A DNA stretch of 64,000 nucleotides, taken from Hyphomicrobiales bacterium. GTDB taxonomy: Bacteria > Pseudomonadota > Alphaproteobacteria > Rhizobiales > Beijerinckiaceae. Shown here piece by piece: positions 17,480 to 26,873 of the stretch. The notes under the pieces were generated by a model. That model made no database searches. It was not told the DNA's origin and saw only the letters and a list, made by a program, of their open reading frames with translations. Numbering within the stretch: the first letter of the stretch is position 1; each line of letters starts with the position of its first letter. The stretch is taken from assembly GCA_004144595.1 (NCBI GenBank), contig SEEM01000001.1, forward strand, positions 90,953 to 154,952, read 5' to 3'. The position numbers and the translations under genes are program-made.

Positions 17480-18370
17480 ATGAAGCACCCGATCGACGGC
17501 ATCGAGGCCTTCATCCAGATCGCGGAACTCGGCAGCTTCAACAAGGCGGCCGAGAAGCTGCACGTAACCCAGACCGGCCTGACCCGGCGCATCCAGCGGC
17601 TGGAAGCCCATGTCGGCCTGAAGCTCATTGACCGGACGACCCGCACCGTCGCGCTGACCAGCATCGGCCGCGAATTCCTGCCGGAGGCGCAGCGCATGCT
17701 CGACGCGGTCGACCGCTCGTTCGAGCGGCTGAAGACGATGTCGCGTTTCTCGACCGGCGACATCACGATCGCCTCGGTACCGTCGCTGATGTATGGGCGC
17801 CTGCCGCGCATCCTGCGGAGCTATGCCACGCGCCATCCCAACAACCGCGTCGAGATTCTCGACCGGACCAGCACACTCGTCATCGAGGCGGTGCGCCGGC
17901 GCCAGGCTGAGTTCGGCCTGCATGTGCAGCCGCCGAACCAGCAGGACCTTCACAACGAGATTTTGGTCCGCGACCCCTTCGTCGTCTATTGCCGCAACGA
18001 CCATCCGCTGGCGGGGCGCGAGACCATCGCCTGGGCGGACCTTGCCGGCCACGACCTGATTACGCTCGGCGGCAGCAGCGGCAATCGCCTGCTGATGGAA
18101 GCGCAATTGTCGCGCTCCGGGATCGAGGTGAAGACCAGGTTCGTGGTCGAGTATTTTTCCAGCGCGATCGGGCTGGCTTCCGAGGGGCTGGGCATCGCCA
18201 TCCTGGTGTCGTCGCTTGTCGAGAACCTGCGCGCCGACCTCGCGCAGATCCCGCTGGTGGACCCGATCGTCGACCGGCCGGTCTCGCTGATCCGCCGACG
18301 CGGCGAGACGCTGACCCCGGCCGCCCAGGCGCTGTACAACCTGATCGTGCGCGATCTCGGCCCGCTTTAG
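17480..18370 (+). CDS. LysR-family regulator of the Tct operon
   Basis: A 296-aa LysR-type transcription factor. The winged helix-turn-helix spans about residues 5-65 (FIQIAELGSFNKAAEKLHV, TQTGLTRRIQRLEAHVGL) and a substrate-binding domain of the usual length follows. It is divergent from the 2-hydroxyacid dehydrogenase-Tct-RraA operon with a palindrome between them, so it most likely activates that operon in response to the transported acid. The ligand is unknown. Second-gene overlap is absent; the repeat element follows directly after its stop. Confidence 0.88.
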   Translation: MKHPIDGIEAFIQIAELGSFNKAAEKLHVTQTGLTRRIQRLEAHVGLKLIDRTTRTVALTSIGREFLPEAQRMLDAVDRSFERLKTMSRFSTGDITIASVPSLMYGRLPRILRSYATRHPNNRVEILDRTSTLVIEAVRRRQAEFGLHVQPPNQQDLHNEILVRDPFVVYCRNDHPLAGRETIAWADLAGHDLITLGGSSGNRLLMEAQLSRSGIEVKTRFVVEYFSSAIGLASEGLGIAILVSSLVENLRADLAQIPLVDPIVDRPVSLIRRRGETLTPAAQALYNLIVRDLGPL

Positions 18371-18376
18371 CGCGTG

Positions 18377-18481
18377 CTAGAGCAATTCCGCGATTCTCCG
18401 GTTCGCGAAATTACTCTAGACCTTTGTTTTAACGCATCTTCTTCACGCGATCCGGTGTCCACCTCGCTCGAAAATGCTCTA
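18377..18481. repeat. Paired-palindrome intergenic repeat, copy 2
   Basis: Same build as the copy at 6256: a first palindrome (CTAGAGCAATTCCGCG ... CGCGAAATTACTCTAG), a TTTGTTTT linker, then a second palindrome with TTCACGCG and GAAAATGCT. It fills the gap between the convergent lysR and hydroxyproline dehydratase genes and reaches the end of the latter. The first palindrome is better matched here to its own partner than to copy 1, a sign of compensatory change that keeps the hairpin. Confidence 0.8.
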
Positions 18482-19486
18482 CCGCAGCAGGAAGCCGTGC
18501 CGCAGCGGGTCGTCGCGATCGATGGTCCAGGTCGCCTGGCCGCAGATATGCGCACTGCCCGAGACTTCCGGGATGACCGCGTCGATCGCTCCCAGCTTCG
18601 TCTCGTGCAGCACCCGCCCGGTCATGATCGAGCCGACGATGGACTCGTTGACCAGAAGCTCGCCGGGCTTGAGCAGTCCCTTGGCGTGAAGCAGGGCGGT
18701 CCGTCCCGCCGTGCCGGAGCCGGTCGGCGAGCGGTCGAGCTGCCGGTCGGCAAAAATGCAGCAATTGGCCTGTGTCGCATCGGGAGCGAGCGGATCGCCG
18801 TCGATGATCGTGCCATAGATATGGTTCAGCTCGGGGATTTCGGGGTGAACGACCGAGAAGGCCGCATTTGCAGCGATCTTCACCTCGGCGCCGAAGCGGA
18901 TCAGCGCCTCGGCATTCTCGCGCCGGATCGCGAGGCCGAAGGGGCGGCCATCGGTGTAGAAATAGAAGGCGCCGCCGAAGGCGATATCACCGTCGACGCG
19001 GCCGAAGCTCGGCGTCTCCACGCTGATATCGCGATGGACGAGATAGGAGGGGACGTTGACGAAGCGCACGCTGGCGGCGCGCCTGCCGTCCCAGGTGACG
19101 AAAGCCTCGATGAAGCCGCAGGGGGCGTCGATCCCGACGCGCGTCGCCGGCTGCGTGCGCTCGACCCAGCCGAGTTCGACGGCGGCGGTCGCGAGCGCGA
19201 TGACGCCATGACCACAATGGTCGCTATAGCCCTCGTTATGCACGAAGATGACGCCGAAATCGGCCTGGGCTGAGACCGGCTCGGTCAGGTAGCCCGCATA
19301 CATGTCGGCATGGCCGCGTGGCTCGAAGATCAGCGCCTGCCTGATCTCGTCGATGTTGTGCTTTACCCAGTCGCGGCGCTGGACGATCGTCTTGCCCGGC
19401 AATCGCGGCAGGCCGCTGGTCACGATCCGAAACGGCTCGCCGCCGGTATGGACTTCAACGGTCTGGATGATGCGATCGGCCTGCAT
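18479..19486 (-). CDS. Trans-3-hydroxy-L-proline dehydratase (proline racemase family)
   Basis: A 335-aa enzyme of the proline racemase superfamily. The first catalytic position is Cys91 in DHCGHG; the second, Cys in racemases and epimerases, is Thr255 in DRSPTGSGTAGR. The Cys/Thr pair is known to mark trans-3-hydroxy-L-proline dehydratases, which dehydrate the substrate to a pyrroline carboxylate. The neighbour putA, for proline breakdown, fits imino-acid use. The start at MQADRIIQTV has GGGGGAAC upstream; an earlier in-frame ATG gives 21 atypical residues. A 4-hydroxyproline epimerase is less likely because of the Thr. Confidence 0.85.
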   Translation of the reverse strand: MQADRIIQTVEVHTGGEPFRIVTSGLPRLPGKTIVQRRDWVKHNIDEIRQALIFEPRGHADMYAGYLTEPVSAQADFGVIFVHNEGYSDHCGHGVIALATAAVELGWVERTQPATRVGIDAPCGFIEAFVTWDGRRAASVRFVNVPSYLVHRDISVETPSFGRVDGDIAFGGAFYFYTDGRPFGLAIRRENAEALIRFGAEVKIAANAAFSVVHPEIPELNHIYGTIIDGDPLAPDATQANCCIFADRQLDRSPTGSGTAGRTALLHAKGLLKPGELLVNESIVGSIMTGRVLHETKLGAIDAVIPEVSGSAHICGQATWTIDRDDPLRHGFLLR

Positions 19487-19576
19487 CGTTCCCCCTGATA
19501 TCGCAATGGTCTCGACACAGCCTTGAACAGGTTCAGGCACCGTCCGCAAGGAGGCCCTGAACCTGCGATCTTCGCC

Positions 19577-22500
19577 TCAGCCGATCGTCATCAGGCTGGC
19601 ATTGCCCCCGGCCGCCGTGGTGTTGATCGAGGTCGAGACCTCCTCCAGCAGCCAGTTCAGGCAATAGGCATCGGGATCGCGCTGCAGCTCCTCCGTGCTT
19701 GCTGCCTGAACCAGCACGAGCGGGCCGGAGAGCTGGGCAATGCGGCGATTCACCTCGCCAATGCGGCTGGTATCACCCTCGACCAGCGCGCCGGAGAACG
19801 GGCCGTCGGCCTCCCAGTCGGAAGTCCAGCTGAGGCGGGCTTCGGCCGCCGCCGGCAGGCCAGACAGCGCGCCCTTCAGCCCAGAGGCCGCATCGATGAC
19901 GAGCTGGTTGCCCGTCGCCAGCGCCGCCGCGACCTGCTGGTAAAGGCCTGCTTCGGTTTGCGGCGCGAGCAGGATGCGGCCGCGGGGATGCAGCGCATAG
20001 AGATTGCGCTCGCCCACAGGGCCGGCCAGCTCGACATGAAGGCCGAGCGCCGAATGGCCGCCGATCTCGCGGGCGGCATCGGCTTCCGCCTTCAGCCCCC
20101 TGCTTGAAAGCCAGGCGGCGTATTCGAGCAGGGCCGGATCGAGATGGACCGAGCTGTGCTGGGGCGGCACCGGCGCCTTGCGCACGAGGCGGCCGATATA
20201 GAGCGGCCCCCCCGCCTTCGGCCCGGTGCCCGAAAGGCCGCGCCCGCCGAAGGGCTGCACGCCGACGACCGCGCCGATGATGTTGCGGTTCACGTAGAGA
20301 TTGCCCGCCTTGATGCGGCTGGTGACATGGGCGATCGTCTCGTCGAGCCTAGTGTGTAGGCCGAAGGTCAGGCCGTAGCCGGAGCCGTTGACCTCGTCGA
20401 TCAGCTTGTCGAGATCCTCGCGCTGATAGCGGATGACGTGGAGCACGGGGCCGAAGACCTCGCGCTTCAGGTCGGTCAGGCTCTTCAATTCGACGATGGT
20501 CGGCGGCACGAAGGTGCCCTTGGCGGCGCTTTCCGGCAGCGGGAGCTGCTCGACCTTGCGGCCGAGCCCGCGCATGCGCGCGACATGCTCGTCGATCTCG
20601 CGCTGGGCACCTTCGCTGATCACCGGGCCGATATCGACGCTGAGCCTGTCGGTGCGCCCGATGGAAAGCTCCTTCAGCGCGCCTTGCAGCATGTTGAGCG
20701 TGCGGTCGGCAATGTCCTGTTGCAGGCAGAGCACGCGGAGCGCCGAGCAGCGCTGGCCGGCGCTGTCGAAGGCCGAGGCGATAACGTCGGCGACGACCTG
20801 CTCGGCCAGTGCGGAGGAATCGACGATCATGCCGTTCTGGCCGCCGGTCTCGGCGATCAGCGGGATCGGCTTGCCCTCAGCCGAGAGGCGCTCGGCGAGC
20901 TGCGCCTGGATGCCGCGCGCGACCTCGGTCGAGCCGGTGAACATCACGCCGGCCGTCTCGGGCGCGCCGACCAGCGCGGCACCCAGGCGCCCGCTGCCGG
21001 GCGTGAACTGCAGGGCGCCGCGCGGAACGCCGGCCTCGTGCAGGATCTTGACGCTCTCATGGGCGATGATCGGCGTGACGCCGGCGGGCTTGGCCATCAC
21101 CGCATTGCCTGCGACCAGCGCCGCAGCGACTTGGCCGGTGAAGATTGCCAGCGGGAAGTTCCAAGGGCTGATGCAGACGATCGGCCCCAGCGGCGCATGC
21201 GCCGGCCCCAGCGTCTTGCGTGCCTGGTCGGCGTAGTAGCGCAGGAAATCGATGGCCTCGCGCACTTCGCTGATCGCATTGGCGGCGGATTTGCCGGCCT
21301 CGCGCATGGCGATGCCCATCAGCGTCTCGATGCGGGCCTGCATGATGTCGGCTGCACGATCGAGACAGGCGGCGCGCTCGGCCGGGGGCACGGCCGCCCA
21401 GGCCTTGCCCCCTTCGGCCGCGAGGCGCGCGATCCTGGCGGCATCCTCGACCGCAAGCTCGGTCACCTGCCCGACAACATCGGAATGATCGGCCGGGTTC
21501 AGGACCGGCCGCGTCGTGCCGGCGGTGGCGTTGTCGGCCAGCAGCGGTACCGCATGCCAGTTCTGCGTGGCCGAGGCGGTCAGATTGCCCGCGAGCTCGG
21601 CCAGCGCCCTCTCGTTCGAGAGGTCGATGCCCGCGGAATTGGTGCGGTCGGCGCCGTAGAGATCGGCAGGCAGCGCGATCTGGTCGTGCAGCATGCCGAT
21701 GACCGGCATCGCTTCGACGACGTCGACGGGATCGGCGACGAGCGAGTCGATGGTGACGTTCGGATCGGAGATGCGGTTGACGAAGGAGGAGTTCGCGCCG
21801 TTCTCGAGCAGGCGCCGCACCAGATAGGCGAGCAGCGTCTCGTGCGTGCCGACCGGCGCATAAATGCGGCAGGGCCGATCGAGATTGTCCTTGCCGACGA
21901 CCTCGTCATAGAGCGGCTCGCCCATGCCGTGCAGGCACTGGAACTCGTACCTTCCGACCGCGAAATCGTTGCCGGCGAGATGATAGATCGTCGCCAGCGT
22001 CTGGGCGTTATGGGTGGCGAATTGCGGGAAGATCGCGTCAGGCGCTTCCAGAAGCTTGCGGGCGCAGGCGACATAGGCGACGTCGGTATGGACCTTGCGG
22101 GTATAGACCGGGAAGTCGGCGAGCCCGTCGACCTGGGCGCGCTTGATCTCGGCATCCCAATAGGCGCCCTTGACGAGGCGCACCATCATGCGCCGGCCGG
22201 AGCGGCGGGCGAGCTCGATGAGCCAGTCGAGCACGAAGGGGCAGCGCTTGCCATAGGCCTGCACGACGAAGCCGAGCCCATTCCAGCCCTTCAGCGCCTC
22301 GTCGAAGCTCAGCGCCTCCAGCAGGTCGAGCGAGAGCTCCAGCCGGTCCGCCTCCTCGGCATCGATATTGAGGCCGATATCGTAGGATTTGGCGATCAGC
22401 GCGAGCTCGCGCACGCGCGGCAGCAGCTCGCTCATCACGCGGCCGGCCTGCGCGCGGCTGTAGCGCGGATGCAGGGCCGAGAGCTTGATCGAGATGCCCG

Positions 22501-23272
22501 GGCCTTCGAAGACGCCGCGTCCGTTCGCAGCCCGGCCAATGGCGTGGATCGCATTCTCGTAGTCGCGATAATAGCGCGCGGCATCGGCGGCGGTCGTCGC
22601 GGCCTCGCCCAGCATGTCGTAGGAATAGCGGAAGCCACGCGCCTCCAGCGGCCGGGCGCGCTTCAGCGCTTCGTCGATCGTCTCGCCGGTGACGAACTGC
22701 TCGCCCATCATCCGCATCGCCATGTCGACGCCGCGCCGGATCACCGGCTCGCCGGCGCGCGCGATCAGGCGCGTCAGGGCGGCCGCGAGGCTGCGGTCAT
22801 TGACCGTGGAGGTCAGCTTGCCGGTGACGACCAGGCCCCAGGTCGCGGCATTGACGAAGAGCGACTTGCCGCCGCCGATATGGGACTTCCAGTCGCCATC
22901 GGCGATCTTGTCGCGGATCAGCGCGTCGCGCGTCGCGGTATCCGGGATGCGCAGCAGCGCTTCGGCCAGGCACATCAGCGCGACGCCCTCCTGGCTGGAG
23001 AGGGAATATTCCTGGACCAGACCCTCGACGCCCGTGCCCTTGTGCTTGGCCCGCAGCGCCTCGATCAGCTTGCGCCCCGTGCGGGCGATCTCCTGCTTGG
23101 TCGCCGGCGCGAGCTTCGCCGCGGCCAGCAAGGGCGGAAGGCACTCGGTCTCGGGCCGGCGATAGGCGGCGGTGATCGCCTGGCGGAGCGCCGACTGCTG
23201 CCGGATCGGCGGAGCGAAGTCCGTGAAGGGCGCCGGGCTGGTGGCGGTTACGGCAGCGTTGGCTTGGCTCAT
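19577..23272 (-). CDS. putA: Bifunctional proline dehydrogenase / P5C dehydrogenase
   Basis: Oxidises proline to glutamate in two channelled steps at the membrane. The 1231-aa protein has a FAD proline dehydrogenase barrel (about residues 170-470, with YSRAQAG, NIDAEEADRLELS and RLVKGAYWDAEIK) and an aldehyde dehydrogenase domain (about 540-1000, with ISPWNFPLAIF, AETGGQNGMIVD and the catalytic Cys in DSAGQRCSALRVL), followed by a C-terminal tail. It has no N-terminal ribbon-helix-helix, so unlike E. coli PutA it is not a repressor; the divergent Lrp-type gene supplies that role. The start at MSQANAAVTA avoids a 41-residue Arg/Pro-rich extension. Large open frames on the other strand are antisense artefacts. 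Confidence 0.96.
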   Translation of the reverse strand: MSQANAAVTATSPAPFTDFAPPIRQQSALRQAITAAYRRPETECLPPLLAAAKLAPATKQEIARTGRKLIEALRAKHKGTGVEGLVQEYSLSSQEGVALMCLAEALLRIPDTATRDALIRDKIADGDWKSHIGGGKSLFVNAATWGLVVTGKLTSTVNDRSLAAALTRLIARAGEPVIRRGVDMAMRMMGEQFVTGETIDEALKRARPLEARGFRYSYDMLGEAATTAADAARYYRDYENAIHAIGRAANGRGVFEGPGISIKLSALHPRYSRAQAGRVMSELLPRVRELALIAKSYDIGLNIDAEEADRLELSLDLLEALSFDEALKGWNGLGFVVQAYGKRCPFVLDWLIELARRSGRRMMVRLVKGAYWDAEIKRAQVDGLADFPVYTRKVHTDVAYVACARKLLEAPDAIFPQFATHNAQTLATIYHLAGNDFAVGRYEFQCLHGMGEPLYDEVVGKDNLDRPCRIYAPVGTHETLLAYLVRRLLENGANSSFVNRISDPNVTIDSLVADPVDVVEAMPVIGMLHDQIALPADLYGADRTNSAGIDLSNERALAELAGNLTASATQNWHAVPLLADNATAGTTRPVLNPADHSDVVGQVTELAVEDAARIARLAAEGGKAWAAVPPAERAACLDRAADIMQARIETLMGIAMREAGKSAANAISEVREAIDFLRYYADQARKTLGPAHAPLGPIVCISPWNFPLAIFTGQVAAALVAGNAVMAKPAGVTPIIAHESVKILHEAGVPRGALQFTPGSGRLGAALVGAPETAGVMFTGSTEVARGIQAQLAERLSAEGKPIPLIAETGGQNGMIVDSSALAEQVVADVIASAFDSAGQRCSALRVLCLQQDIADRTLNMLQGALKELSIGRTDRLSVDIGPVISEGAQREIDEHVARMRGLGRKVEQLPLPESAAKGTFVPPTIVELKSLTDLKREVFGPVLHVIRYQREDLDKLIDEVNGSGYGLTFGLHTRLDETIAHVTSRIKAGNLYVNRNIIGAVVGVQPFGGRGLSGTGPKAGGPLYIGRLVRKAPVPPQHSSVHLDPALLEYAAWLSSRGLKAEADAAREIGGHSALGLHVELAGPVGERNLYALHPRGRILLAPQTEAGLYQQVAAALATGNQLVIDAASGLKGALSGLPAAAEARLSWTSDWEADGPFSGALVEGDTSRIGEVNRRIAQLSGPLVLVQAASTEELQRDPDAYCLNWLLEEVSTSINTTAAGGNASLMTIG

Positions 23273-23421
23273 GGCGGTTCCCGGCGGGTTCGAGCGCGAC
23301 GGGCCGGGGCCTGAATCCCTCTCCCGTTCTTTGCGCGGGAGGTTATCACGAGCGCGATTCTCAGGCGGTCCAAAATTTGCTATCCTGCAGTTCATTCGGA
23401 CTTCAGATTTGGATATCGAAA

Positions 23422-23898
23422 ATGAAAAAGACCAAGGAAATGCCGATCGAAGGTGATCTGGACGCGTTCGATCGCAAGATCCTCGACGTCCTCCGGGAGG
23501 ACGGCCGAATCTCGATCGCCGAACTCGGCGCGCGGATCGGCCTGTCGAAGACGCCCTGCCAGATCCGGTTCCGCAGGTTGCTCGACGATGGCTACATCGA
23601 AGGCTTCCGGGCCACGCTCAATCCGGCGAAGCTCAAGCTCGAGCACATCGCCTTCGCCGAGGTGAAGCTCTCCGACACCACGGAAAAGGCGCTCACGAAA
23701 TTCAACGAGGAGGTCAAGAAGATCAGGGAGGTCGAGGAATGCCACATGATCGCCGGGCGCTTCGACTATCTCCTGAAGATCAGGACGCCCGATATCCGAC
23801 GCTACCGGGCCGTGCTGGGCGAGAAGATTTCGAACCTTCCCCATGTCGCGAACACCTCGACCAATGTCGCCATGGAGACGGTCAAGGAAACCTGGTGA
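23422..23898 (+). CDS. putR: Lrp/AsnC-family regulator, probable PutR
   Basis: A 158-aa Lrp/AsnC protein: an N-terminal HTH (DAFDRKILDVLREDGRISI, LGARIGLSKTPCQIRFRRL) and a RAM ligand-binding domain with VEECHMIAGRFDYLLKIRT. Divergent from putA with 149 bases between them, the arrangement in Agrobacterium, Rhodobacter and Brucella, where PutR activates putA in response to proline. The start is the ATG before KKTKEMPIEG with GGA upstream; an earlier frame start gives unrelated residues. The symbol is given on context and family. Confidence 0.85.
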   Translation: MKKTKEMPIEGDLDAFDRKILDVLREDGRISIAELGARIGLSKTPCQIRFRRLLDDGYIEGFRATLNPAKLKLEHIAFAEVKLSDTTEKALTKFNEEVKKIREVEECHMIAGRFDYLLKIRTPDIRRYRAVLGEKISNLPHVANTSTNVAMETVKETW

Positions 23899-23952
23899 GG
23901 CCCCGCTCTCTATGAGTGGCCGGCGCCGATCGCTCCGGTGCCGGCATGGTCC

Positions 23953-25248
23953 TTAGGCCTCCAGCCCGGCCTTGCGGCTCTCCAGGGCCGAGACGATGCG
24001 GAAGCCGATCGAGCGGAACGGCTCGGGCGCGATCCAGCTCGCCTCGCCCATGATCGCCTCGACCTCTCCGGCATTGCCGACGCCGCGGATCAGCTCGGCG
24101 AGACGGCGGCCGAGCATCGTGCCCTTGGCGAGACCGCTGCCATTGCAGCCGCCGGAGGCATAGAGCCCGTCATCGAGCTTTCCCCACCAGGGGGCGCCAT
24201 TCATGGTGAAGGCGGTCGTTCCGCCCCAGACATATTCGAAGTCGACATGCCGCAGTGCCGGCCAGCGACGCTCGAAGCGGTCGCGCAATTCCCTGATGGC
24301 GGTGGGCTGCGCGATCTCGGCGTCATGGGCATACAGCGAGCGGACCATGAGCCGGTCGCGGCCGATCCGGCGCAAGGTCGTGCCGAGCCGGTGCGAGGGC
24401 AGCAGACCCCAGGCCGGGGCCTGGCCGAGATGCTCGATATCGGCGCCCTTAACGGCCTCGGTGACGGCAGCATAGGTGAAGATCGTCGCCATGCGCGACT
24501 TCAGATAACCGAGCCGTGGGATGAAGCCGTTATTGGCGAGCACCACCGTCCGGCAGCGGACGCTGCCGCCCTCGGTGGCGAGCCGCCAGCCTGGGCCATC
24601 CCGGTGCATCGAGCGGACCGGGCTCTGCTCGTAAAGCGTGACGTTCGCGGGGAGCGCATCGACGAGCCCGCGGATCAAGGCAGCCGGCTGGAGCAGCCAG
24701 GTGTCGTGCATGTGGAGACCGTAGCGATAGTAATCCGCGCCGACGCGCTCGCGGATGCCTGCCCGATCGAGGATGGTATGCTGCAGGTTGTTGGCCCGGG
24801 CGACCTCCGCGACCTTGCGCAGGGTGGCTTCGCCTTCTTCGGTCGCGGCGGCGCGGATCGAGCCGACCTTCTGCATGTCGCAAGCGATATCGTTGTCGCG
24901 GATGATGCCGGTGAGCCAATCGAAAGCTTCGGTGAAGAGGCGCGTCTGGTTTCGGGCCTTCTCGGCCATTTCCATCGAGGCGGTGCGCGGCAGCACGTCG
25001 GGGGTGGTGAAGCCCGAGTTGCGTGCGGAAGAACCTTCGCCGACCGTCGTCGCCTCGATCAGCGCAATGCGCGCCTGCGGATCGAGTTCGTGCAGGCGCC
25101 GGGCCGCCGCGACGCCGGTATAGCCGGCGCCGACGACGGCATAATCCACCGTGACGTCGTCGCTCAACGCGGCGTGTGGCGTGCGCGACGGGAGCATCTC
25201 GTTCCAGCCGCAGAGATTGGCGTATTTCGGATAGGTCAGCTTTGACAT
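23953..25248 (-). CDS. FAD-dependent amine/amino-acid oxidase (DAO family)
   Basis: A 431-aa flavoprotein of the DAO/PuuB type. The dinucleotide fold is VVGAGYTGVAAARRL near residue 38; the family motif RNSGFTTPDVL (usually RNGG) lies near 85; a C-terminal GGCNGSGLAKGTMLG closes the FAD site. Relatives oxidise gamma-glutamylputrescine or N-alkyl amino acids. It is the last gene of a minus-strand operon with a peptide-type ABC transporter and an MmgE/PrpD enzyme, so it probably oxidises the imported compound; the substrate is not known. The C-terminus ends 54 bases from the putR stop. Confidence 0.85.
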   Translation of the reverse strand: MSKLTYPKYANLCGWNEMLPSRTPHAALSDDVTVDYAVVGAGYTGVAAARRLHELDPQARIALIEATTVGEGSSARNSGFTTPDVLPRTASMEMAEKARNQTRLFTEAFDWLTGIIRDNDIACDMQKVGSIRAAATEEGEATLRKVAEVARANNLQHTILDRAGIRERVGADYYRYGLHMHDTWLLQPAALIRGLVDALPANVTLYEQSPVRSMHRDGPGWRLATEGGSVRCRTVVLANNGFIPRLGYLKSRMATIFTYAAVTEAVKGADIEHLGQAPAWGLLPSHRLGTTLRRIGRDRLMVRSLYAHDAEIAQPTAIRELRDRFERRWPALRHVDFEYVWGGTTAFTMNGAPWWGKLDDGLYASGGCNGSGLAKGTMLGRRLAELIRGVGNAGEVEAIMGEASWIAPEPFRSIGFRIVSALESRKAGLEA

Positions 25249-25305
25249 GGCTTCGTCTGGGATGGAGGAAGACCGCGCCCGAAGGGGCGCGGCCGAAGGG
25301 TGGCT

Positions 25306-26871
25306 TCAGTCGACGAAATGGGTCTGCTCGGTCACGAGCGGTCCCAGCGACATCGAGCCCTTGAGGTCGAAGCCCCAGTTGAGCTTCTCGCGGCGGGCCC
25401 AGACCTGTCCGGTCTCGGTGATCGGGATGACGCAGACATTGCCGATGATCAGCTTCTGCGCCTCCTGCCACAGCGCGATCTGCTTCTTGGGGTCGGTCTC
25501 GCCGCGGGCGGCTTCGATCTGCTTGTCGGCGACGTCGCAATGGCTGAAGTTCACAACCTGCCCGGGTTGGCCGATGGCGCTCTTCGAGTGGTAGAACTGC
25601 GTCAGGTAGTTGTCTGCGATCGGGAAGCGCGCGGCGCCGTACATGACGAGCGGGCTGAGATCCTTGCGGATCATCTGGTGCCAGGTGGCGTGCTCGACCG
25701 GCTGGAGGTTGAGCGTGATGCCGGCCTCGGCGACCTGACCCTGAATGATCTGCGAGGTGGATTCCAGGCTCGGCAGCTGGCTGGCGAGCATGGTCACGGT
25801 CAGGCCGTTGGGGAAGCCGGCCTCCGCCAGCAGCTTTTTGGCCTTGGCCGGGTCCGGCGGCAGGACGCCGGCATTCTCGTCGAAGCCGAGATTGTTGGAG
25901 GGGATGGCCGACTTGCCGGCCCGGGTGAAGCGCGGGCCGCGATACTGGGCGATCTTGGCCGCGTCGATCGCGTGGGCGAGCGCCTGGCGTACCTTGATAT
26001 TGTCGAAGGGCGGCTTGGTGACGTTGACGCTGAGGGTCGTCAGCTCGGCCGGGTCGAAGCTGTCGACGACGACGCCGGGATTGGCGAGCGTCCGTTGCAG
26101 CCAGCGCTGGTCTGCAAGCCCGGTCGCGGTGTCGACCTCGCCGGCGACGAAGGCGAGGTCGCGCGCCGCGTTGTTGTTGAGGAAGCGATAGGTGATCTTG
26201 GTGAGCTTGGGCTTGCCGCGGAAATAGGCGTCGTTCGCCTTGAAGGTCACGGCTTGCCCCGGCGTGATCGTATCGAGCGCGAACGGCCCGAAGCCGACCG
26301 GGCTGCGCCGGAAATTCTCGCCGCGCTCCTCGAAGGCCTTCTTGGAGATGATGAAGCCGCCGGCATAGTTGGTGAGCAGTCCGAGCAGGCTCGGCACGCG
26401 GCTCGACAGCGTGATGCGCACCGTCTGCGGATCGACCGCCTCGACCGTCTGGAAGGCGGCATAGTCGCTGGCGAAAGCCGAGCGCTTCGGGTCGCGCGCC
26501 TTGTCGAGGCTGAACACCACGTCATCGGCGGTGACGTCGCCATAGCCGTGCTGCCATTTCACGCCGGGGCGGAGCTTGAAGGTCCAGACGAGGCGGTCGT
26601 CGCTCGCCTGCCAGCTCTCGGCGAGGTCGGCCTCGATCGTGGCCGGGTCGGTGGAGCCGGGCGCGAAGCGGACGAGCCCGCCGAAGATCCAGGCCGAGAG
26701 AATGCGGTCCGAGGTGCTGCTGGCGTAATGCGGATCAAGCGTGCCGACATCGACGGCGGCGGCGCCCAGAGTGAGCTCGGTCTTCGCGGCGAAGGCCGGC
26801 AGCGCTGCCAGCAGGCCGAAGCCGAGGACGCCGGCGAGAAGTCCGGCTTTGATCGAAGCTGTGCTTTTCAT
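25306..26871 (-). CDS. Peptide-type ABC transporter substrate-binding protein 1
   Basis: A 521-aa family 5 (DppA/OppA-like) binding protein. Signal peptide MKSTASIKAGLLAGVLGFGL ending at LPAFAA; the family signature near residue 80-100 appears as LAESWQASDDRLVWTFKLRPGVKWQHG. It delivers its ligand to the two permeases and the fused ATPase encoded upstream in the same operon. The MmgE/PrpD gene between it and the transporter starts/ends 2 bases away, showing tight coupling. The ligand may be a peptide, an opine or another N-substituted compound. Confidence 0.9.
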   Translation of the reverse strand: MKSTASIKAGLLAGVLGFGLLAALPAFAAKTELTLGAAAVDVGTLDPHYASSTSDRILSAWIFGGLVRFAPGSTDPATIEADLAESWQASDDRLVWTFKLRPGVKWQHGYGDVTADDVVFSLDKARDPKRSAFASDYAAFQTVEAVDPQTVRITLSSRVPSLLGLLTNYAGGFIISKKAFEERGENFRRSPVGFGPFALDTITPGQAVTFKANDAYFRGKPKLTKITYRFLNNNAARDLAFVAGEVDTATGLADQRWLQRTLANPGVVVDSFDPAELTTLSVNVTKPPFDNIKVRQALAHAIDAAKIAQYRGPRFTRAGKSAIPSNNLGFDENAGVLPPDPAKAKKLLAEAGFPNGLTVTMLASQLPSLESTSQIIQGQVAEAGITLNLQPVEHATWHQMIRKDLSPLVMYGAARFPIADNYLTQFYHSKSAIGQPGQVVNFSHCDVADKQIEAARGETDPKKQIALWQEAQKLIIGNVCVIPITETGQVWARREKLNWGFDLKGSMSLGPLVTEQTHFVD

Positions 26872-26873
26872 TG

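Noticed and set aside
18367..18555. Short frames with FSSEVDTGSREE-type peptides (also near 6256)
   Set aside because: They are translations of the paired-palindrome repeat, a well-known source of false peptides, not genes.
20438..23314. A 958-codon open frame on the + strand over putA
   Set aside because: It is the antisense of putA in a GC-rich genome; the residue mix is dominated by Arg, Gly, Asp and Ala with no family motif, while the minus strand has a full PutA.
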